DNA from: Bin55 sp965220235
Lineage (GTDB): Bacteria; Pseudomonadota; Gammaproteobacteria; Pseudomonadales; Azotimanducaceae
DNA length: 64,000 nucleotides
Assembly: GCA_965220235.1 (NCBI GenBank)
Contig: OZ244815.1
Span: 186,001 to 250,000, forward strand
Direction: 5' to 3'
The notes beneath the pieces were generated by a model. It was not told the origin of the DNA and ran no database searches. It was given only the letters and a program-made list of their open reading frames with translations. Shown piece by piece: positions 7,529-14,214 of the stretch. The position numbers and the translations under genes were made by a program. How positions within the stretch are numbered: the first letter of the stretch is position 1; every line of letters begins with the position of its first letter.

Positions 7529-7759
7529 TTAATCGGGTTTCGGTTCCCGCAGTGTGTTTAAATCTCTTCGTGAGCGAGTATGTGCGTCTTTGGGTAATCC
7601 CGCCTGCTTCATTATGGCTTCCCCAGTGAAGGGATTGTCTATGTTGGCGGGTACGGAAATTTGATGGCTATCGGGGTCTTCCTGCTGCTGCCAGAGATCA
7701 TGGCTGCCTTTTCCTTGGTGGTGTAGAAACCAATCAGCGGATCTAAGCGCACGGGACAC
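7529..7759 (-). CDS. hicA: HicA-like mRNA interferase toxin
   Basis: This 76-residue protein contains the HicA core GKGSHDLW with the catalytic histidine, then a basic/proline strand (HQISVPANI) and the end motif EAIMKQAGLPK. HicA is a small double-stranded-RNA-binding-fold ribonuclease that cleaves mRNA when free of its antitoxin. The GTG start follows the DUF1902 gene stop by 30 bases in the same reading frame, so the two form a pair transcribed right to left. The N-terminus is about ten residues shorter than usual unless a non-standard start nearer the antitoxin stop is used. The C-terminal tail (RSRRDLNTLREPKPD) is not part of the usual fold. Confidence 0.65.
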   Translation of the reverse strand: MSRALRSADWFLHHQGKGSHDLWQQQEDPDSHQISVPANIDNPFTGEAIMKQAGLPKDAHTRSRRDLNTLREPKPD

Positions 7760-7789
7760 TCCTCGATCGAGGTTGGCGATCTTGATCTC

Positions 7790-8107
7790 CTAGGCAGCGA
7801 CCAGTTGCAGCTCAGAGATATGCGACTGGGGACTTGCGAGAAAATCCGTTGATCTCGTCTCGATGTCGTGCGAGATACGGCAGTGAAGACTCGTCTTTGC
7901 GAGTTCGTCGTCGCTGACACCGTGATTGTGCGTGAGTAGCTCCGAGCTGACTTCGACAATGTCAGATAGAAACGCATTAAATCCCCGTGATTCCACGACG
8001 AGACCTCGAATGTCGTCACTCGTCGCGATCCAGACGTCATCGTTCACCATGTGCCTGACATCAATATTGAATTGATGTTTGGGATTGTCCAAATCCATTT
8101 CCCTCAC
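7790..8107 (-). CDS. DUF1902 (HicB-like) antitoxin
   Basis: This 105-residue protein has the HicB-type strand pattern VDDVWIATSDDIRGLVVES, here NDDVWIATSDDIRGLVVE, near residues 22-42. This is the degenerate RNase-H-like fold of HicB/DUF1902 antitoxins. It precedes the HicA-like gene, an antitoxin-first order that is common for DUF1902 pairs. It would neutralise HicA and may repress the operon. There is no obvious C-terminal DNA-binding domain, which is typical of the short DUF1902 form. Confidence 0.65.
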   Translation of the reverse strand: MREMDLDNPKHQFNIDVRHMVNDDVWIATSDDIRGLVVESRGFNAFLSDIVEVSSELLTHNHGVSDDELAKTSLHCRISHDIETRSTDFLASPQSHISELQLVAA

Positions 8108-8172
8108 GCTGTATCGCCAGTCGTTCAGGTGATCGCAGAGATTCTAGCGTGTTCCGACAAGGCCGTCTATTG

Positions 8173-8514
8173 CTAATCTGATTGTGATAAAACGTGAAAA
8201 CGCTTCGGTAATTCGTCAACGTCTAGTAACTTCACAATACTGGATACGAACGGTCTGACATGCTCAGGTTGGTTTCCGTACGATCGAATTACGATAACCG
8301 CTATCGGTAAATTCAGCTCATTTTGCTGAAAGACTATGTTCTTGTCGGCGGTGATTAGGGCATCAAATCCACTATCTGCTGCGGCACTTAATAACAGTCC
8401 GTTCGCCATATCCGCGAATCCCATGCTTCGAACCGTATGAATCTGTGCAGCATGTTCTAGCAAAGTCGCGATGTCTTGACCGAAATGTTCATCAAGGAGA
8501 ATCTTCAATCGAAT
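8173..8514 (-). CDS. DUF5615 PIN-like toxin
   Basis: The core KILLDEHFGQDIATLL, TVRSMGFADMANGLLLSAAADSGFDALITADKNI and NLPIAVIVI is that of DUF5615 proteins. These are PIN-like ribonucleases with acidic residues in LLDE, the middle acidic position and TADKN. The start is uncertain: the frame opens at 8550, but the family begins just before the LKILLDE strand. That region offers ATT (8514) or TTG (8508), and GGAAG lies nine bases before the ATT. It overlaps the end of the DUF433 gene, as expected for a translationally coupled toxin-antitoxin pair. Confidence 0.65.
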   Translation of the reverse strand: MRLKILLDEHFGQDIATLLEHAAQIHTVRSMGFADMANGLLLSAAADSGFDALITADKNIVFQQNELNLPIAVIVIRSYGNQPEHVRPFVSSIVKLLDVDELPKRFHVLSQSD

Positions 8515-8767
8515 ACCAGTTATCTTCCTTGTGTAGGTTCTTTCGCACATAGTCCAGCAGAGCGATGACTTGTGCTTGCGAAACAGTTGGAAACTGTTCG
8601 GCGAAGGTGTTTATCGAATAGCCGTCAGCTAGGTATTCAAAGAGGATGCCTACTGGAACCCTGGTTCCCGGAAATACTGCAGTGCCACTGACAATCGCAG
8701 GATCTCGTGATATTGGTTCCCGTTCCTCGAATCTAAGTGGGTTTTGATTTTCGTCAACGTTCGTCAC
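8492..8767 (-). CDS. DUF433 antitoxin-like protein
   Basis: This 91-residue protein follows the DUF433 pattern: ISRDPAIVSGTAVFPGTRVPVGILFEYLADGYSINTF, then a helix-turn-helix-like half (FPTVSQAQVIALLDYVRKN). DUF433 proteins are the usual partners of DUF5615 toxins and presumably bind operator DNA and the toxin. It is transcribed first, with the toxin overlapping its end. A decayed relative lies at 12045-12145. Confidence 0.75.
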   Translation of the reverse strand: MTNVDENQNPLRFEEREPISRDPAIVSGTAVFPGTRVPVGILFEYLADGYSINTFAEQFPTVSQAQVIALLDYVRKNLHKEDNWYSIEDSP

Positions 8768-8925
8768 ATCAATTCACCCAATGGCTACGAATCTTGCGCA
8801 TGCACTCGAAATTTTAGGAAGGATTCCGATGACGAATCTAACGTGTCGAGCGCGGTTTTTCGAGGTTATTCGTGATCGTCACTTGCCTTTGTGTTAATGC
8901 AGAGAACTTGGTCACTATATTGGGT

Positions 8926-9230
8926 GTCAGATCGCCGCTTAACTCTGAACCTGCGCGAAAACGTTTGACGTTTCAGAACTTCTACCACCCCTGCTGGGAA
9001 GGATCGCTTCCCACAGGGAGTCCCTTCCTGGCTTCACTTATATCTGGAGGGAGCTATGTTGGGACACTTCGACGACGCTTCTAGCAACGGTGGAAACAGT
9101 TTCGGTTACGCCGGTTCACGAACCGGGGCAATTGCATCGGGACTCCTGATGGATGTCTCCGATGTTGCCCATGACACTGGTTTCAAATGGTCCGTCGCGT
9201 TTACGCGCTGTGCCTCGAACGAGTGGGTGA
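8926..9230 (+). repeat. Direct repeat copy 2 (about 304 bp)
   Basis: It matches 5428-5731, including the leader hairpin (8989-9018), the GGAGGGAGC ribosome site and the first 58 codons of the DUF6573-like gene. The divergence is scattered and similar in coding and non-coding parts, suggesting the copy is free to drift. Confidence 0.9.
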
Positions 9231-9331
9231 ATCCGCGTCACTTCTGGCGCTTCGTCTCTGATATCGTCCAGCTCAACGCATGGATATATACGAACGATCT
9301 ACGGCATACCTTCCACTGGAAGTTCTCCTGA
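9056..9331 (+). pseudogene. Truncated second copy of the DUF6573-like gene
   Basis: Residues 1-58 match the protein at 5557-5991 closely (FDDASSNGGNSFGYAG and GFKWSVAFTR). After residue 58 the sequence is unrelated and runs 33 more codons to a stop. The C-terminal half of the domain is missing, so a normal function is unlikely. The intact leader could still drive expression of the shortened product. It starts inside repeat copy 2. Confidence 0.7.
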
Positions 9332-9489
9332 GTCCCGAATAGTGAACTGATCTGTGCTAACCTGGATGTAGCAGTCGAGTTCGACTCTTCGATCTGAAAC
9401 TGACTAAGTCAGTGCGACCGATGTCGTGGTAGAACTCAAGGTGTACATCTGTGTCTAAGGGTCGAATTACGTGAAGCAGAAGGATTCTC

Positions 9490-10479
9490 TTGGTTAATTG
9501 GAAGGTCTTATTACTTGTAGTTTCATTTGTAGCAATCGGAGCTACGGCTCAAGATACGGAGGAGACGCTGCTACTTTCTGGCGACCCTGTCGTCGAAGAG
9601 ATCAGGGTCGTAGGAGAGATGTCCGGACCACCTATTTGGAAGATAACTAAGGATGAACATGCCCTGTGGATTCTCGGATATCCAGAATGGGTGCATGACG
9701 ATAGCCTCTGGAAATCGGACTTCGTCGAGGATGTTATGGCTCACTCGAACGAATGGATAACTTTTACGGGAGCGCGGTATACGTCACTTAACCCGTTGAA
9801 GATGGCGCAGGCGCTTCGGAAATTTCGGCGGATGCAGCGAATCCCAGATCGCGGAACACTAGATTCAGTGCTATCGACAGACGCGTACCAGTTATTCATA
9901 GGAGTTAAACTCAGCTACGCACCAAAGCGTGACGATCTTGAGAGATTGCGGCCCAGTTTTGCGTCCAAGGAACTCTTCGAATCCGCAGCTGAATCTGCTG
10001 GCTTGGTAAAAGGAAGACGGACGATTCATCGTGCAATGAAGCAGAGAGCGAGAAAGCACCGTGTCACGGAAATACGGGGGAGTATCTCTTTAAACGATTT
10101 AGCAGTTCTCGATTCGATGGCAGAGACGCTGCCGAATGCGGAACAAACCTGTCTACAGAGACGTCTTCAGGGTCTCGATGGACATCTTGAGACCATTTCA
10201 AGACTTGCAGCAGCCTGGGTAGAAGGCGATCTTACTTTAATTAGAGTCTTCTCAGACGACGTGGTTGAAGATTCTTGCGACCCTAGGAGTCTCGTCTCCC
10301 AGCCAGAAGCACTAATGCAATTAGTTTCGAGTTCTCAAGAGATCTGGGACAATAATGTCGATCGAGCATTGCGTGAGAACGCATCTACTTTCGCGATGTT
10401 GCCTCTTGAAGATTTACTCGACGACGACGGACCCTTGTTAAGGTTCCAAGAGGGAGGATATGAAATACGAGTGTTTTGA
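9490..10479 (+). CDS. TraB/GumN family exported protein
   Basis: This 329-residue protein starts with TTG, eight bases after AGAAGG. A signal peptide is visible (LLLVVSFVAIGATAQ). The N-terminal PPIWKITKDEHALWILG resembles the PLW-x-V-x-x-x-x-L-W-x-x-G motif of GumN/TraB proteins. The end (FAMLPLEDLLDDDGPLLRFQEGGYEIR) matches their closing segment, where the family usually reads GAAHL-x-G-x-DGVL-x-LL-x-x-x-GY. The two GxxH-type motifs expected of a metalloprotease-like active site are not preserved: LGYPEW stands where GTxH is usual. It is therefore likely a non-catalytic or divergent member. It stands alone between accessory genes. Confidence 0.6.
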   Translation: MVNWKVLLLVVSFVAIGATAQDTEETLLLSGDPVVEEIRVVGEMSGPPIWKITKDEHALWILGYPEWVHDDSLWKSDFVEDVMAHSNEWITFTGARYTSLNPLKMAQALRKFRRMQRIPDRGTLDSVLSTDAYQLFIGVKLSYAPKRDDLERLRPSFASKELFESAAESAGLVKGRRTIHRAMKQRARKHRVTEIRGSISLNDLAVLDSMAETLPNAEQTCLQRRLQGLDGHLETISRLAAAWVEGDLTLIRVFSDDVVEDSCDPRSLVSQPEALMQLVSSSQEIWDNNVDRALRENASTFAMLPLEDLLDDDGPLLRFQEGGYEIRVF

Positions 10480-10499
10480 ACTAAGATCACGATATACAC

Positions 10500-10650
10500 A
10501 GATGGTGGGATAGTCGCAAAAGTAAACTCACGAAACAGTTGGAGATTGTTCTGTGAAACCGTATATTGGGTGACTGCTCCCCTCCCTGAGAAGGAAGGGG
10601 CTTCCTGCTTCGCGGGCAGCCGCCGGACATTCGCCGGTCTTATGCAAGCC
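10500..10650 (-). ncRNA. Possible omega-RNA region at the 3' end of tnpB
   Basis: In IS200/IS605-type elements the guide RNA overlaps the 3' end of tnpB and runs into the right end. Here that region, read on the minus strand, has a 9-bp stem CCCCTTCCT/AGGGAGGGG (10579-10600, one G-U pair) just inside the end of the gene. Placement is by analogy; exact ends cannot be read. Confidence 0.3.
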
Positions 10651-11781
10651 TCCACAGGCAGAGACGGACAGCCCTGCCGCCTTTAATTTCAAGATGCCCT
10701 CAGCCTTGATGTTCAACGCCGCATTGACATCGCGATCGTGCCGATGATGACACGTCGGACATGCCCACGTCCTCGTCGACAAGGGCAGTTCAGACACCAC
10801 CTCGCCGCATTGCGAGCACTGCTTGCTCGAAGGAAACCATGGGTCCACGGATACGACGTGTTTGCCATACCAAGTCGCCTTGTACTCGAGCTTTCGCACC
10901 AGTTCGCCCCATGCCGCATCGCTGATCGCCTTGGAAAGGCGGCGGTTCTTCAGCATGTTGGTCACGCGCAAGGTCTCGACACAGATGGCTTGGTTCTCGT
11001 CCATCAGTTGTCGTGACAGCTTGTGCTGTGCATCATGCCGTTGGTTCGCGATGCGTTCGTGGGCTTTGGCAACGAGGAGACGGGCCTTGTTGCGATTGGC
11101 TGAGCCACGCTGTTTCCGCGACAACGCTTTCTGCTTGCGCCGGAGGTTGCGCATGCCCCGATCTAGGCAACGCGGGTTCGGTAATTTCACTCCCTCACTC
11201 GTGATCGCCAAGTGTGTCAGTCCCAGGTCAACGCCGACCACGTTATCCTCGTCGATGTGACGATCTGGTTGAGGTAGTTCCTTGCCATCATCGCACAGGA
11301 TGGACGCGTAGTACTTGCCGCTCGGACTGCGACTCACGGTCACGGTCTTGATCCTGCCCACCAACTCACGGTGCAGCACGGCTTTGACGCGCCCGACCTT
11401 CGGCAGATACAGACGGTTGCCTTCCACCACGTTCACGCGTTGCGGGTAGGCCATGGCTTGCTTGCCAGATCTTTGCTTGAAACGCGGGTACCGGGATTGC
11501 TTTTTGAAAAATCGGGAGAAGGCATGGTCGAGATGACGCATGGCTTGCTGCAACGCTTGACTGTCCGCGTCTTTCAACCATGCGGTTTCAGGTTGACGCT
11601 TGAGCTCGACCAGTTGATCGAGCGTCATGCGCAACGTGATATTTTCCTGACGTTCTCGCCAAGCGTCGCGACGCCACTCCAATGCGTGGTTGTAGACCCA
11701 CCGGACCGCGCCGAACTGGCACGCCAGCTCGTGTTGTTGCTGGGTGGTTGGGTAGAGTCGGACTTTCACGGCTTTGAACAT
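10528..11781 (-). CDS. tnpB: TnpB-type RNA-guided endonuclease / OrfB of an IS200/IS605-family (IS1341-like) element
   Basis: The protein has 417 residues. The N-terminal helix-turn-helix (KAVKVRLYPTTQQQ) is followed by the RuvC-like core with Asp185 in GVDLGLTHLA, Glu269 in ICVETL and the final Asp in HDRDVNAALN. A zinc ribbon is formed by Cys322, Cys325, Cys341 and Cys344. The full catalytic set suggests an active nuclease. No tnpA transposase is present on either side, so this is the stand-alone form. The 267 bases upstream (11782-12048) hold no gene and probably contain the left end of the element. Next to it are decayed toxin-antitoxin remnants, consistent with insertion into such a cluster. 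Confidence 0.88.
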   Translation of the reverse strand: MFKAVKVRLYPTTQQQHELACQFGAVRWVYNHALEWRRDAWRERQENITLRMTLDQLVELKRQPETAWLKDADSQALQQAMRHLDHAFSRFFKKQSRYPRFKQRSGKQAMAYPQRVNVVEGNRLYLPKVGRVKAVLHRELVGRIKTVTVSRSPSGKYYASILCDDGKELPQPDRHIDEDNVVGVDLGLTHLAITSEGVKLPNPRCLDRGMRNLRRKQKALSRKQRGSANRNKARLLVAKAHERIANQRHDAQHKLSRQLMDENQAICVETLRVTNMLKNRRLSKAISDAAWGELVRKLEYKATWYGKHVVSVDPWFPSSKQCSQCGEVVSELPLSTRTWACPTCHHRHDRDVNAALNIKAEGILKLKAAGLSVSACGGLHKTGECPAAAREAGSPFLLREGSSHPIYGFTEQSPTVS

Positions 11782-12044
11782 GCTCGAATCGTAAGAAGGA
11801 TTCCGTCGATGTGCAGAATGGATTTAGTGGGTGGTTGAACGCCGTGATGACGGTGTTGAAGACGCTCTGATCGGTCGGCGCTGACAGCTCAGATTGAACG
11901 TGCGGGGAATCCACATCCTATGTTGAAAGACTTTGGACCATGCGCCACACGGGTTCGTCCGTTCACTATGGAAACACAACCCGTCAAACGCTCAAGTAGA
12001 GAGTGCCTTATATCCACGCCATGAATGACGGGGTTTTACGGCGC

Positions 12045-12145
12045 TTTGGATAACCGGCAACAACGTATTCAAATAGCGTACCTACTGGTACCCTAATTCC
12101 CTGAACGACTGCGGTTTCACTGAGCACAGTAGTATCTTGTGAGGT
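12045..12145 (-). pseudogene. Remnant of a DUF433 antitoxin gene
   Basis: Read on the minus strand, this stretch encodes SQDTTVLSETAVVQGIRVPV and then GTLFEYVVAGYP, which aligns with SRDPAIVSGTAVFPGTRVPV and GILFEYLADGY of the intact gene at 8492-8767. There is no complete frame or partner, so it is a degraded copy. Confidence 0.6.
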
Positions 12146-12195
12146 CAGTTTCTCTGGCTTGGTTTTGATCTGCGAGAATTTCGCGACGTTCCTCT

Positions 12196-12486
12196 TTAGC
12201 CAGCTGAAGCAAACTCCTCGACCTTAATCTCACGTATGCGACTACGCGCCTGCCAAAGGTCATATGCAGTCTGCATGCCTAACCATGATTCAGGGGTAGA
12301 ACCGAATGCCTTCGAAAGTCGGATCGCCATTTCGATTGAAACCCCTGTACGCTCATTTATTAATTCCGAGAGTGCTTGTCGAGTTACTCCTAATCCTTTG
12401 GCAGCTCGAGTAACCGTCAGTCCTAACGGCTCCAAACATTGCCGCTTCACGACTCCGCCTGGATGCGGTGGATTTTGCATGTTCAT
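12196..12486 (-). CDS. higA: HigA family antitoxin
   Basis: This 96-residue protein opens MNMQNPPHPGGVVKRQCLEP, the characteristic NPPHPGE-like start of HigA. An Xre helix-turn-helix follows (VTRAAKGLGVTRQALSELINERTGVS) and then the SWLGMQTAYDLW signature. It would bind HigB and repress its own promoter. ATG at 12486 has GAGAG upstream; the open frame extends to 12525 but would then overlap higB. The order toxin-antitoxin is normal for higBA. The partner toxin appears shortened, so the antitoxin may persist for silencing or cross-interaction. Confidence 0.8.
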   Translation of the reverse strand: MNMQNPPHPGGVVKRQCLEPLGLTVTRAAKGLGVTRQALSELINERTGVSIEMAIRLSKAFGSTPESWLGMQTAYDLWQARSRIREIKVEEFASAG

Positions 12487-12496
12487 GTCCAATCTC

Positions 12497-12709
12497 TCAA
12501 TGGTAGTCCAAATAGTCGACTTCAATCACCATTCCATTCTTGAATCTAAACGTCACACGCCAGTTGCCTGATACGGATACAGTGTAGTGCCCTTCCATTT
12601 CACCCGACAACTTGTGTAGGCGGAAGCCTGGCAAGTTCATAACTTCCGGTCCCATATTGCGTTCAAACCTCAGTCGTAAGGTATCGCTAATCCCTACATC
12701 GGTCGTCAT
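12497..12709 (-). pseudogene. higB: HigB toxin, N-terminally truncated
   Basis: The 70 codons contain the HigB C-terminal two thirds: MNLPGFRLHKLSGEMEGHYTV and SVSGNWRVTFRFKNG, ending DYLDYH. The usual 25 N-terminal residues (a K-G-L-K-x-F opening) are absent. Upstream, another frame reads LKRFVSSVA followed by a stop, which looks like the lost start displaced by a frameshift. No ribosome site precedes the available ATG. A RelE-fold toxin lacking its first helices is probably inactive. Confidence 0.6.
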
Positions 12710-12779
12710 AGTTTATTAAGCGACGCTCGACACAAATCGTTTCAATTTCGATCCTCACCTTGATCGAAAGTGAAAGTTC

Positions 12780-13208
12780 ATGTCAAACATCGCGATCGTT
12801 AAGCGGTTACCTGCTATTCTCGTTCTCACCCTCTTATATACGCAATCTTTAGCAGCAGAGGTCCAGATAGGAAGGTACGCGACGGTTCGCGCGATCCCAA
12901 CGGATGCGCAACGCGATGTCATGGCGACATCTATTTCGGTTCGTTTTGATTCAAATGTCATAACAGTTGGTGATGCGGTCGCAGTGATTCTCGAGGAGGT
13001 CGGTTATTCATTGTCGGATCCTGCGACCGCTGATTCGCGCAGATATCGTCTATTGGCGCATACATTGCCGAAACCGCATCGTCACCTTGGGCCACTTTCA
13101 GCGCGCGCCGCATTAGCGATGCTCGTCGGTTCGTCCTGGCAACTCGTTGAAGATCCAAGCGATCGATTGGTTTCTTTCGAGAGTTGCGAACGGGGAACCG
13201 TAAGATGA
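12780..13208 (+). CDS. PilL N-terminal domain conjugation protein (TIGR03748-like)
   Basis: This 142-residue protein has a signal peptide (LPAILVLTLLYTQSLAA). It then shows the family pattern QIGRYATVRAIPTDAQRD, ITVGDAVAVILEEVGYSL, LPKPHRHLGPLSARAALAML and LVSFE. It is the first gene of the conjugation block in PFGI-1 ICEs and corresponds to the N-terminal domain of PilL of type IVb pili. A separate gene with a TcpQ-like domain lies at 47619. The stop overlaps the next start (ATGA at 13205). Confidence 0.8.
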   Translation: MSNIAIVKRLPAILVLTLLYTQSLAAEVQIGRYATVRAIPTDAQRDVMATSISVRFDSNVITVGDAVAVILEEVGYSLSDPATADSRRYRLLAHTLPKPHRHLGPLSARAALAMLVGSSWQLVEDPSDRLVSFESCERGTVR

Positions 13209-13405
13209 TGTTCTTTCTTGCTAGTTTGATTGCTTTTGTTACGTGGTTCGTGGTCCATGACGATGTCAGAATTCGACAACCTCACACACTTGACTCAACA
13301 CCTGTCAGAATAACGGTCTATGCGCCGATAGATCAACATCGACAATGTCGAAGGACCAACGATACGCCGGTTATTCGAGATCTTGAACCAGCCGTTCATC
13401 CGTGA
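13205..13405 (+). CDS. Small membrane protein in the conjugation operon
   Basis: The 66 codons start with ATG overlapping the PilL-N stop and end at a GTGA overlap with the next gene. One hydrophobic segment (FFLASLIAFVTWFVV) at the N-terminus is followed by a short polar tail. I do not recognise the family. The exact overlaps on both sides favour a real gene. Confidence 0.5.
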   Translation: MMFFLASLIAFVTWFVVHDDVRIRQPHTLDSTPVRITVYAPIDQHRQCRRTNDTPVIRDLEPAVHP

Positions 13406-14205
13406 TTGCTCTTTTTACGGCGCAAAGGCGGAGATTCGCTGTCGCACAACTAAGCCTTCTTATTGCGGCTATTCTTAGTTGTGAACTGGTTCTCGCGCAA
13501 GGCGAGGTCGATGTCGTCAGAACGAACATCGAACAAAGAAGCACCGATCAGTTAGCACGGCACGATTCCGAGTTTCTCGACGGTTCCCATTGGCATCTCA
13601 ATGCAGAGGAATGGGAGCGAGTCGAGACACTTAAAGCTGAATTTCGTCAGTACATTAGCGATCAGCAAATTTCGCCTCTCGAAGTCCTCGGGATTCACGC
13701 GCGGACCGATGCAGAGCGTCAGCGCTACGCCCGTCGATGGGCGCGACTGATGATTGAAGATGCGGAACGCGTACTCGCGTTTCAGCGCGCTTACGACGTT
13801 GCTGTTCGGGATCTTGTAGAAGAGCAACCACTCATTGACCTGGCACATTTGCCTGTCCGTGCTTCCACGCTTCCGACGCTCGTACCTACGGACCGACTTG
13901 CGGTGTTCGTTGAAGTGGATTGTGCGATGTGCGACGAAGTTTTGGCACGCGTCCTTCGAGCGGGTCGAGCGTTAAGCGGTGTAGATGTATACGTCGTCGG
14001 CCTATCGAACGGCGAAGACGACGCGCTTCATCGCTGGGCACAGCGCCAAGGTATCCCGCCGATGGCGGTTCGCTCGAAACGCATCACTTTGAATTTCGAC
14101 GACGGATTGCTCAAACGAGTGCATCCGCGCGCGGAACACGTACCGGTCGTCATGCGGCGTCGAGGCGATCGATTAGAGCCGCTGGACCCATGGGATTTGT
14201 CATAG
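13402..14205 (+). CDS. TIGR03759 family ICE protein
   Basis: This 267-residue protein has a GTG start overlapping the previous stop. A signal peptide (LSLLIAAILSCELVLA) is followed by the family core WHLNAEEWERVETL, SPLEVLGIHARTDAERQRYARRWARL and AFQRAYD. The C-terminal half (FVEVDCAMCDEVLARVLRAG) contains a CxxC in a thioredoxin-like context, suggesting a periplasmic disulphide or folding function. This half is seen in longer members of the family. In other ICEs a lytic transglycosylase gene usually lies between this gene and traD; here it is absent. Confidence 0.8.
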   Translation: MIALFTAQRRRFAVAQLSLLIAAILSCELVLAQGEVDVVRTNIEQRSTDQLARHDSEFLDGSHWHLNAEEWERVETLKAEFRQYISDQQISPLEVLGIHARTDAERQRYARRWARLMIEDAERVLAFQRAYDVAVRDLVEEQPLIDLAHLPVRASTLPTLVPTDRLAVFVEVDCAMCDEVLARVLRAGRALSGVDVYVVGLSNGEDDALHRWAQRQGIPPMAVRSKRITLNFDDGLLKRVHPRAEHVPVVMRRRGDRLEPLDPWDLS

Positions 14206-14214
14206 CGCCGTAAA

